A DNA stretch of 64,000 nt. Source: Rahnella variigena (GTDB taxonomy: Bacteria; Pseudomonadota; Gammaproteobacteria; Enterobacterales; Enterobacteriaceae). Position numbers and translations under genes: made by a program. This document shows, in pieces, positions 57,101 through 64,000 of this stretch; position 1 is the first letter of the stretch, and every line of letters begins with the position of its first letter. The stretch spans positions 496,001-560,000 of the forward strand of contig NZ_NSDJ01000001.1 in assembly GCF_003610915.1 (NCBI RefSeq), written 5' to 3'. The notes under the pieces were generated by a model. The model saw only the letters and a list, made by a program, of their open reading frames with translations, was not told the DNA's origin and did not search any database.

Positions 57101-57736
57101 ATGAAAGACGTAATTGAAGGTTTCCTCAGATTCCAGAAAGAGGCGTTTCCGCAACGCTCTAAGTTATTCAAAGAACTCGCATTAAACCAAAATCCTAAGA
57201 CCCTGTTTATCTCCTGTTCTGACAGCCGGTTAGTGCCGGAATTAGTCACGCAGCGTGAACCGGGCGAACTGTTTGTTATCCGTAATGCCGGTAATATTGT
57301 GCCGCCATTCGGTCCGGAACCGGGCGGCGTTTCCGCTACGGTTGAGTACGCGGTTAAAGCGCTGGGCGTGAAAGATATCGTCATCTGCGGGCACTCAAAC
57401 TGCGGCGCAATGAGCGCCATCGCTAACTGCACCTGTCTCGATCACATGCCTGCGGTTGCGCACTGGCTGCGTTATTCTGATGCCGCGAAAGCCATCAATG
57501 AATCCGTCGAACACGAAAACCCTGAAGCACGCGTCAGCGGTATGGTGCATCAGAACGTGGTGGCTCAGCTGAGTAACCTGCGCACGCATCCTTGTGTCGC
57601 GGTCGCGCTGGCAAAAGGGGAAATCACCCTGCACGGCTGGGTGTATGATATTGAATCGGGTTGCATCGAAGCCTTTGATGCGAAAAGCGCATCCTTTATT
57701 TCGCTGTCAGATAACCCGGAAGTCCGCGCCAGTTAA
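57101..57736 (+). CDS. Beta-class carbonic anhydrase
   Basis: 211 residues. Zn ligands: Cys in FISCSDSR (with Asp and Arg of the dyad), then His and Cys in [13 protein letters not shown]. Similar in length and motif set to CynT (219) more than to Can (220), but I do not assign a symbol. Converts CO2 to bicarbonate in the cytoplasm. 56881-57100 has no gene. Confidence 0.95.
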   Translation: MKDVIEGFLRFQKEAFPQRSKLFKELALNQNPKTLFISCSDSRLVPELVTQREPGELFVIRNAGNIVPPFGPEPGGVSATVEYAVKALGVKDIVICGHSNCGAMSAIANCTCLDHMPAVAHWLRYSDAAKAINESVEHENPEARVSGMVHQNVVAQLSNLRTHPCVAVALAKGEITLHGWVYDIESGCIEAFDAKSASFISLSDNPEVRAS

Positions 57737-57899
57737 TTGCCCGTTAAATAAAACATCCGGAACATTTTTAAATAATGTTCCGGATGATAAATCAGCGACT
57801 TAAGTCTTATTATATTGTTACCTTAACCTCTGCCGTAATATCCCCCTGCCTGAACGACAGTTAACCGATTTCTCTTTTACGCCACAGCGAGAATAATTG

Positions 57900-59027
57900 A
57901 TGCCTGTTATCACGTTAGACCGTCTCGCCGATTGTCCTGCTGCTCAGTGGGATGCGCTGGTGCCTGCGCAACAGCCGTTCCTCAGCTATGCATTTTTATC
58001 GGCGCTGGAAGACAGCGGCAGCCTGGGCCCAAATTCAGGCTGGCGTACGCAGCACCTGACCTGGCAGGAAAACGGCAACATCCTCGCCGCCATTCCCGGC
58101 TACCGCAAACGTCATTCTTATGGCGAATACGTGTTTGATCAGGGCTGGGCAGATGCCTGCCAGCGTTCCGGGATTGCTTATTACCCGAAATGGCTCGGCG
58201 CGGTGCCTTTCAGCCCGGTGACCGGCGCACGATTGCTGGGCGATGAACCGGCAGCAGTCAGTCTGTTGCAGGCGATACCAGATTATCTTGAAGAGAACGG
58301 CCTGACCGGCGCACACATCAATTTTACCGATGAACGCGCCAACCGGCTGATCGCAGCAGAACCCGTCTGGCAGCACCGGCAAGGGTTGCAGTATCACTGG
58401 CAAAACCGTGATTATCGCGATTTTCAGGATTACCTCGACGCGCTCACGTCGCGCAAGCGTAAACAGTTTCGCAAAGAGCGCGAACAGGTGGCGGCGCAGG
58501 GCATTGATTTTGTCTGGCTGGGAGGCGCGCAGGTCACTGAAGCGCAATGGGATTTCGTCTACGCCTGCTACAGCAATACCTATCACATCCGCGGTCAGTC
58601 GCCGTATCTGACCCGCGCATTTTTCAGCCTGCTGGCGGAAAGAATGCCTGAGGCGATCCGCGTGGTATTCGCGCAACAAAACGGGCGTGACTTAGCGATG
58701 GCGTTCAGCTTAATCAGCGGCGATACCTTCTACGGGCGTTACTGGGGCTGTCTGGCAGAATTCGACCGGCTGCATTTTGAAACCTGTTTCTATCAGGGGA
58801 TGGAATACGCGATTGCCAGCGGCCTGAAACGGTTTGATGCGGGCGCACAGGGCGAACACAAACTGCTGCGTGGCTTTGAGCCGGTGATCACCGACTCGTG
58901 GCACTATTTACGTCATCCGGGTTTACGCGATGCCGTGGAAGATTTTTTAGTGGAAGAACGTGCCGGCGTGCAGCGCTGGGCCGACGAAGCCCGTGAAGTG
59001 CTGCCCTACCGGCACGACGTCTGTTAA
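57900..59027 (+). CDS. FemAB-like GNAT acetyltransferase (DUF482 family)
   Basis: 375 residues from ATG 57900 (TTG one codon earlier). Signatures of the family: GEYVFDQGWADACQRSG, LTSRKRKQFRKEREQVAAQG, TFYGRYWGCLAEFDRLHFETCFYQG, and GAQGEHKLLRGFEPV. Probably a tRNA-dependent or acyl-CoA-dependent transferase; function not established. It faces the ABC exporter convergently. Confidence 0.9.
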   Translation: MPVITLDRLADCPAAQWDALVPAQQPFLSYAFLSALEDSGSLGPNSGWRTQHLTWQENGNILAAIPGYRKRHSYGEYVFDQGWADACQRSGIAYYPKWLGAVPFSPVTGARLLGDEPAAVSLLQAIPDYLEENGLTGAHINFTDERANRLIAAEPVWQHRQGLQYHWQNRDYRDFQDYLDALTSRKRKQFRKEREQVAAQGIDFVWLGGAQVTEAQWDFVYACYSNTYHIRGQSPYLTRAFFSLLAERMPEAIRVVFAQQNGRDLAMAFSLISGDTFYGRYWGCLAEFDRLHFETCFYQGMEYAIASGLKRFDAGAQGEHKLLRGFEPVITDSWHYLRHPGLRDAVEDFLVEERAGVQRWADEAREVLPYRHDVC

Positions 59028-59036
59028 GTTCGGGCC

Positions 59037-60884
59037 TTAATCCATACCGACAAATCCGCCGGTCTGATGTTGCCACAGGCGCGCATAAAGCCCGCCGTGC
59101 GCCAGCAGTTCGGCGTGATTGCCCATCTCGACAATCTGCCCTTTTTCCAGCACCACCAGCCGGTCCATTTTGGCAATTGTTGATAAACGGTGCGCAATGG
59201 CAATCACCGTTTTGCCGCCCATCAGCGTCTCCAGACTTTCCTGAATCGCCGCTTCCACTTCGGAATCCAGCGCTGACGTGGCTTCGTCCATGATCAGGAT
59301 CGGCGCGTTTTTCAGCAATACGCGGGCAATCGCAATACGCTGACGCTGGCCGCCGGAGAGTTTGACGCCGCGCTCACCGACATGGGCATCAAGCCCGGTT
59401 CTGCCCAGCGAATCATATAGCTGCGGAATGAATTCATCGGCACGCGCCTGACGGATTGCCAGCTGCAACTCTTCTTCCGTCGCTCCCGGCCTGCCGTAGA
59501 GCAGGTTATCGCGTATAGAACGGTGCAGCAGCGAGGTGTCCTGCGTGATCATGCCGATTTGCGCGCGCAGGCTTTCCTGCGTGACCTCAGCGATATTCTG
59601 CTGGTCAATCATAATGCGGCCACCGTCGATGTCATACAAACGCAGCAACAGGTTCACCAGCGTGGATTTCCCCGCGCCGGAAGGGCCGATCAGGCCGATC
59701 TTCTCGCCGGGGCGGATCGCCAGATCCAGATTGGGGATCACCCTTCCGCCTTTGCCGGAATTCTCTTTGCCATAATTAAACTGAATGTGATCAAAGTGGA
59801 TCGCACCCGGATCGACTTTCAGCGCTTTCGCCTGCGGTTGATCGGTGACGGTCAGCGGTTTTGCAATCGTGTGCAGGCCATCCTGAACCATGCCGATATT
59901 TTCGAAAATACCGTTCACCACCCACATGATCCAGCCGGACATATTCACGATACGGATCACCAGACCGGTCGCCAGCGCGATGGCTCCGACGCTTATCAGC
60001 GACTGCGTCCACAACCACAGCGCCAGACCCGTGGTGCTGACAATCAGCAAGCCATTCAGCGTGGTAATCGACACGTCCATGCCGGTGACCAGACGCCCCG
60101 CCAGCTGAGTTTTCTCAGTCTGTTCGGTAATCGCTTCGCGGGCGTATTTCTGCTCCAGATCGGTATGCGCGAACAGTTTCAGCGTGGTGATATTGGTGTA
60201 ACCGTCAACAATGCAGCCCATCAGTTTCGAGCGCGCTTCCGACGACTGCACTGAACGTTGTTTCACGCGCGGCACGAAATAACGCAGACAAACACCGTAA
60301 CCGAATATCCAGATAATCAGCGGGATCATCAGCCGCCAGTCCGCTTCAGCAAACAGGAACAGCGCACTGGCGGCGTAAATCACCACGTGCCAGATGGCAT
60401 CCACCGCCTGCACCGCAGAATCGCGCAGCGAGTTACCGGTCTGCATAATGCGCTGGGCAATGCGTCCGGCGAAATCACTCTGGAAAAAGTTCAGGCTTTG
60501 TTTGAGGACATACTTATGATTCTGCCAGCGGATCATGCTGGTCATACCGGGGCTGATAGTCTGGTGAACCAGCAAATCATGCAGCCCGATAAATACCGGC
60601 CGCAGGATCATCGCCACCGCCGCCATCCACAACAGCTCGCCCATATGGTCGGTGAAAAAACTGCCCGGCGGAGTGTCTTTGGTCAGATCGATAATCTGAC
60701 TGAGATAGCTGAACAGCGAGACTTCAATCAGCGCACAGACCAGCCCCACCACCAGCAAAATCGCAAAACTCGGCCAGACCTGGCGCAGGTAATAAAGATA
60801 GAAAGGCAGAACCTGATCCGGCGGCTCAGCAGCCGGTGCCTCACGGAAGATGTCGATCATTCGCTCGAAACGGCGAAACAGCAT
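59037..60884 (-). CDS. ABC exporter, fused permease and ATPase (MsbA-like)
   Basis: 615 residues from ATG 60884, with AAGGGGAT seven bases upstream; an ATG 15 codons earlier lacks a ribosome site. Six membrane helices (~60-330), then the ATPase: Walker A GPSGAGKST, signature LSGGQRQRIAIARVLL, Walker B ILIMDEATSALD, H-loop AHRLST. It probably works as a homodimer. Substrate unknown. Confidence 0.94.
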   Translation of the reverse strand: MLFRRFERMIDIFREAPAAEPPDQVLPFYLYYLRQVWPSFAILLVVGLVCALIEVSLFSYLSQIIDLTKDTPPGSFFTDHMGELLWMAAVAMILRPVFIGLHDLLVHQTISPGMTSMIRWQNHKYVLKQSLNFFQSDFAGRIAQRIMQTGNSLRDSAVQAVDAIWHVVIYAASALFLFAEADWRLMIPLIIWIFGYGVCLRYFVPRVKQRSVQSSEARSKLMGCIVDGYTNITTLKLFAHTDLEQKYAREAITEQTEKTQLAGRLVTGMDVSITTLNGLLIVSTTGLALWLWTQSLISVGAIALATGLVIRIVNMSGWIMWVVNGIFENIGMVQDGLHTIAKPLTVTDQPQAKALKVDPGAIHFDHIQFNYGKENSGKGGRVIPNLDLAIRPGEKIGLIGPSGAGKSTLVNLLLRLYDIDGGRIMIDQQNIAEVTQESLRAQIGMITQDTSLLHRSIRDNLLYGRPGATEEELQLAIRQARADEFIPQLYDSLGRTGLDAHVGERGVKLSGGQRQRIAIARVLLKNAPILIMDEATSALDSEVEAAIQESLETLMGGKTVIAIAHRLSTIAKMDRLVVLEKGQIVEMGNHAELLAHGGLYARLWQHQTGGFVGMD

Positions 60885-60986
60885 AGCGATCCCCTTTATG
60901 ATTTCCCTGTCGGCGTTGCTGGTTTCCATGCCATTTCAACGCCGTAAAGGGGAAAGCTTAGTGCAAATCACGGAGATTACAGCCGG

Positions 60987-62486
60987 TTATTTCTTCAGCA
61001 CCGCATCTTTTTGCAGCAGTGACAGGACAAACGCCAGCACCATGACGCAGGCCGCAATCAGATATACCGAGTGCAGCGCCGAGCCAAACGCCTGTAAATA
61101 ATCATCGCGTATGGCGGTCGGTAATTCTTGTACTGCCTGCGCGCTGAGTGAGCGCGGAAGCACCGTACCTTCGGGGATCAGCGCCACCAGTTGATCACGC
61201 AGAACGTGGGTGAAAATCGCGCCAAACATCGCCACGCCGATAGAACCCCCAATCGAGCGGAACAGCGTCACACCGGAGGTCGCCACGCCCATTTGTTTCA
61301 TCGAAACCGAGTTCTGCACCGCCAGCACCAGCACCTGCATCACCATCCCCAGTCCGAAACCGAGCACGCCGATATAGAGATACAGCATATGTACCGGCGT
61401 ACTGACTTTCAGAAAGCCCAGCAGCACCATGCCGGCGAAACTCAGTAACGTACCGATAATCGGGAAAATACGATAACGGCCAATACGGCTGATCAGACGC
61501 CCGCTGACTATCGAACTGAACAGCAATGCGCCCATCAGCGGCAACAGCTGCATCCCCGCTCCCGACGGCGATGACCCTTTCACCACCTGCAGATACAGCG
61601 GCAGGAAAGTCATCGAACCCATCAGCGACATGCCGATAATAAAGCTGATTGCGCAGCTCAGCAGGAAGGTGCGGTCGCGGAACAGACCCAGCGGAATGAT
61701 TGGCTCTGCCGCCAGCGTCTCTTCGTAAATAAAGCCGCCAAGCGTCACGATACCGAACGCCAGAATGCACCACAGCTGCGGATCCGACCACTGATACACC
61801 GTGCCGCCTTCGCTGGTGAACAAAATGATGCAGGTCAGCGCCGCCGCGAGATAACCCGCGCCGAGAAAATCGATTTCATGGCGGATGCGCGCGCTTTGCG
61901 ATTTCAGCGCCACGCCAATCACCAGCAGGGCAAAAATCCCCAGCGGCAGGTTGATGTAGAAAATCCAGCGCCACGAAATATGCTCCACCAGAAAACCACC
62001 GATCAGCGGCCCGATCACCGTCGCCAGACCAAATACGCCGCCGAACAGCCCCTGATATTTTCCGCGCTCTGACGGCGGAATGACATCACCGACCGCCGCC
62101 ATACTGACCACCATCAGCCCGCCACCGCCCAGCCCTTGCAGGGCGCGCATCAGGATCAGCTGCGTCATGTTTTGCGCCAGCCCGCACAATACCGAACCGA
62201 GCAGGAACACAATAATCGCCGTTTGCAGCACGATTTTGCGTCCGAGCAGATCACCAAACTTACCGTATAGCGGCACCACAATCGTGGAAGCCAGCAGATA
62301 AGAGGTCACCACCCACGAGAGCTGATCCAGCCCGCCGAGCTCGCTGACGATAGTCGGCAACGCGGTAGACACAATCGTCTGGTCGAGTGCGGCCAGCAGC
62401 ATCACCAGCATCAGCGCGGAGAACAGCAGCTTTATTGAAGGCTTCTCCTTCGCGACTTCGCTCTGTGCCGAATTTATTGTCGTCAT
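60987..62486 (-). CDS. DHA2 (EmrB/QacA) family multidrug exporter
   Basis: 499 residues from ATG 62486, which has AGGA eight bases upstream; an ATG three codons earlier is too near it. Fourteen membrane helices. Motifs: [14 protein letters not shown] (motif D1) and [12 protein letters not shown] (motif A). Proton-linked efflux of drugs. Divergent from a TetR gene, which probably represses it. Confidence 0.94.
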   Translation of the reverse strand: MTTINSAQSEVAKEKPSIKLLFSALMLVMLLAALDQTIVSTALPTIVSELGGLDQLSWVVTSYLLASTIVVPLYGKFGDLLGRKIVLQTAIIVFLLGSVLCGLAQNMTQLILMRALQGLGGGGLMVVSMAAVGDVIPPSERGKYQGLFGGVFGLATVIGPLIGGFLVEHISWRWIFYINLPLGIFALLVIGVALKSQSARIRHEIDFLGAGYLAAALTCIILFTSEGGTVYQWSDPQLWCILAFGIVTLGGFIYEETLAAEPIIPLGLFRDRTFLLSCAISFIIGMSLMGSMTFLPLYLQVVKGSSPSGAGMQLLPLMGALLFSSIVSGRLISRIGRYRIFPIIGTLLSFAGMVLLGFLKVSTPVHMLYLYIGVLGFGLGMVMQVLVLAVQNSVSMKQMGVATSGVTLFRSIGGSIGVAMFGAIFTHVLRDQLVALIPEGTVLPRSLSAQAVQELPTAIRDDYLQAFGSALHSVYLIAACVMVLAFVLSLLQKDAVLKK

Positions 62487-62506
62487 GAATGACATCCTGA
62501 CTTGTA

Positions 62507-62528
62507 ATTAATTAACTGTATAATTAAT
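62507..62528. promoter_or_regulatory. Candidate TetR operator between the exporter and regulator genes
   Basis: Perfect 8-bp arms ATTAATTA and TAATTAAT separated by 6 bp, in the 84-bp divergent gap. Confidence 0.6.
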
Positions 62529-62570
62529 ATTGAAGCATCAAATTAATCTGGTCAATGGATCAACCCCCTT

Positions 62571-63272
62571 ATGGCAGACAGAAAAATCTCAGAAACGGCG
62601 AGATCCGCACAAAAGGATCAAAAACCAGAGACGACAACCGCGCGTCGTCCGGGCCGTCCGCGCAGTGCAAAATCCGGAGCAGATAAGCGTGAACTGCTGC
62701 TGGACGCGGCTCTGAAACTGTTTGCCCAATACGGCATCGCTGAAACGCCGCTGAGCATGATCGCCAAAGAAGCGGGCGTCACTACCGCCATGCTCCATTA
62801 CTATTTCAGGACCCGCGAACAGCTTCTGGACGTGATGATCGACGAACGTTTTCAGCCGGTGCGTGCCGGATTTACCGACATTTTTGAAACACACGCCGAC
62901 GACCCGCTGATGGCGATCACCCACATGGCGCAGTGCATGATTGATGCGGCAGAAAAATATCCGTGGGTGGCGCCGCTGTGGGTGCGCGAAGTCATCAGCG
63001 AAAGCGGCATGCTGAAAAAACGCATGGAAGAACGCAACGGCGACAAGAACCGCAAAATCGTGCATGAATGCATCACCCGCTGGCAGGCCGAAGGAAAACT
63101 GAACCCGGATCTGAACCCGGCATTGCTGTTTATTTCACTGTTCGGCCTGACGCTGTTCCCGATGGCCTCAATGAAAATGCGTCAGGAAGGCGCGTCGCCT
63201 ATTTCCCTCGATATGCTGCGCAAACATGTCGCCCTTTTGCTGTTCCACGGCGTGGCACCGCAGAAGCCGTAA
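62571..63272 (+). CDS. TetR/AcrR-family repressor
   Basis: 233 residues. N-terminal extension (~40, basic) before the HTH: LLDAALKLFAQYGIAETPLSMIAKEAGVTTAMLHYYF. The C-terminal ligand domain follows, reaching a C-terminal helical tail. Likely controls the exporter opposite it, as in the common arrangement. Confidence 0.94.
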   Translation: MADRKISETARSAQKDQKPETTTARRPGRPRSAKSGADKRELLLDAALKLFAQYGIAETPLSMIAKEAGVTTAMLHYYFRTREQLLDVMIDERFQPVRAGFTDIFETHADDPLMAITHMAQCMIDAAEKYPWVAPLWVREVISESGMLKKRMEERNGDKNRKIVHECITRWQAEGKLNPDLNPALLFISLFGLTLFPMASMKMRQEGASPISLDMLRKHVALLLFHGVAPQKP

Positions 63273-63404
63273 GGGAAATTCCGGCAAGCGCGGGGATAGC
63301 CGCGCAACTCTCTTAAATCCCTCTTTTTTGTAATGAAAAATACTGCGCAGACTCCTTTATGATGTAACGAAAATGTTGCTGTTACTCAGGGAATGCCGTT
63401 TAAC

Positions 63405-64000
63405 ATGAAGGGAATGCCGCCGTTAATTCTCGCGCTGTTAGCCAGTTCGTTAGTACTCACTATCGGACGAGGCGTCACACTGCCGTTTATCACGATTTAT
63501 CTGACTGAGCACTATCATCTGTTGCCGAAAAGCGTCGGGATTATTCTCGGAGCCAGCCTGGCGATCGGCATTCTCAGCAGTCTGTACGGCGGTTATCTGG
63601 TGGATAAATTCAATCACCGGACGCTGATTACTGTCTCCGTCAATCTGTTTGGTCTGAGCTTCTTACTGCTGCCGTTTCTGCCCAATGTGACCGGCGTTCT
63701 GCTGGTTCTGGCGCTGCTGAATGCGTCTTACGCCCTGCTCAGCATCACGCTCAAAGCCTGTATCGCCAGCTGGTTGCCGGTGGAAAAACGGGTGAAAGCC
63801 TTTTCGATGAACTATACGCTGGTGAACGTCGGCTGGGCGGTGGGATCATCGCTGGGCGTCTGGCTGGCGGGTTTCAGCCCGATGCTGCCGTTCGTGATTT
63901 CCGGCGTGCTGGCACTGGGCACCGTGACTTCCCTGACCTGGGGATTGCGCAATATTCCGCATAAACCGCCGCAGACCACGCCTGAACAAAAACCGCTGCC
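63405..64000 (+). CDS. ydeE: YdeE-like MFS exporter (partial, right edge)
   Basis: The frame runs off the window end, with about 198 residues visible. The N-terminus LILALLASSLVLTIGRGVTLPFITIYL closely matches E. coli YdeE (SALLASSLLLTIGRGATLPFMTIYL). Six of twelve helices are visible. An in-frame ATG at 63393 is directly after AGGGA, too close; ATG 63405 suits the family N-terminus. YdeE exports dipeptides and sugar-related compounds in E. coli. Confidence 0.85.
   Translation, partial: MKGMPPLILALLASSLVLTIGRGVTLPFITIYLTEHYHLLPKSVGIILGASLAIGILSSLYGGYLVDKFNHRTLITVSVNLFGLSFLLLPFLPNVTGVLLVLALLNASYALLSITLKACIASWLPVEKRVKAFSMNYTLVNVGWAVGSSLGVWLAGFSPMLPFVISGVLALGTVTSLTWGLRNIPHKPPQTTPEQKPL

Overview
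The window looks like chromosome from an enterobacterium of the Rahnella/Serratia/Ewingella kind. The order yhiN-pitA-uspB-uspA-rsmJ-prlC-rlmJ-gor (25.8-41.3 kb) is the familiar Enterobacterales backbone, and the proteins closely match remembered E. coli counterparts. The genus is inferred from overall character only; there is no rRNA or other decisive marker here.

Layout. (1) 1-20.7 kb, minus strand: a TolC-family outer-membrane protein followed by a giant BapA-like adhesin. The adhesin covers 6413 codons and is still open at the left edge. It has a BapA-type N-terminal prefix, then roughly 55 Ig-like domains, then an FG-GAP/VCBS propeller-like region with acidic Ca-loop motifs. Much of the Ig array is a higher-order repeat with a 1791-bp period (six domains per unit). 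(2) 20.7-25.8 kb: an AT-rich, gene-sparse regulatory island. It holds two convergent RcsA/CsgD-type LuxR regulators with Glu at the usual phospho-Asp position, an RcsAB-like box, a small orphan gene, a LysR regulator, and a 163-residue protein whose residues match the diphtheria-toxin/exotoxin A ADP-ribosyltransferase active site. (3) 25.8-41.3 kb: housekeeping backbone with two insertions, a small toxin-antitoxin-like pair (30.4-31.1 kb) and a beta-glucoside-type cassette (GH4 hydrolase, PTS EIIC, YhhX-like oxidoreductase, GntR regulator; 34.3-38.8 kb). (4) 41.3-47.7 kb: the Cho nuclease with a LexA-like box at its start, a LysR gene, an isochorismatase-like hydrolase, and a lipoprotein/long coiled-coil FKBP-like operon. 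(5) 48.1-53.6 kb: a complete galactitol-type PTS operon (IIA, RhaD-like aldolase, IIB, IIC, 2-hydroxyacid dehydrogenase, a dedicated HPr) with an AraC regulator. (6) 53.9-64 kb: LysR/tautomerase, an EamA exporter, MsrA, carbonic anhydrase, a FemAB-like acetyltransferase, an ABC exporter, a DHA2 drug exporter with a divergent TetR regulator, and a partial YdeE-like MFS exporter.

How they fit together. The adhesin and TolC-like protein form part of a type I secretion surface system; the ABC and membrane-fusion components are probably beyond the left edge. The regulators at 21.7-23.1 kb are natural candidates to control it. The sugar loci appear self-contained, each with its own regulator. The strongest candidate for something undescribed is the stand-alone diphtheria-toxin-like ADP-ribosyltransferase at 25277-25768. 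The higher-order repeat adhesin and the periplasmic pseudo-FKBP coiled coil come next.
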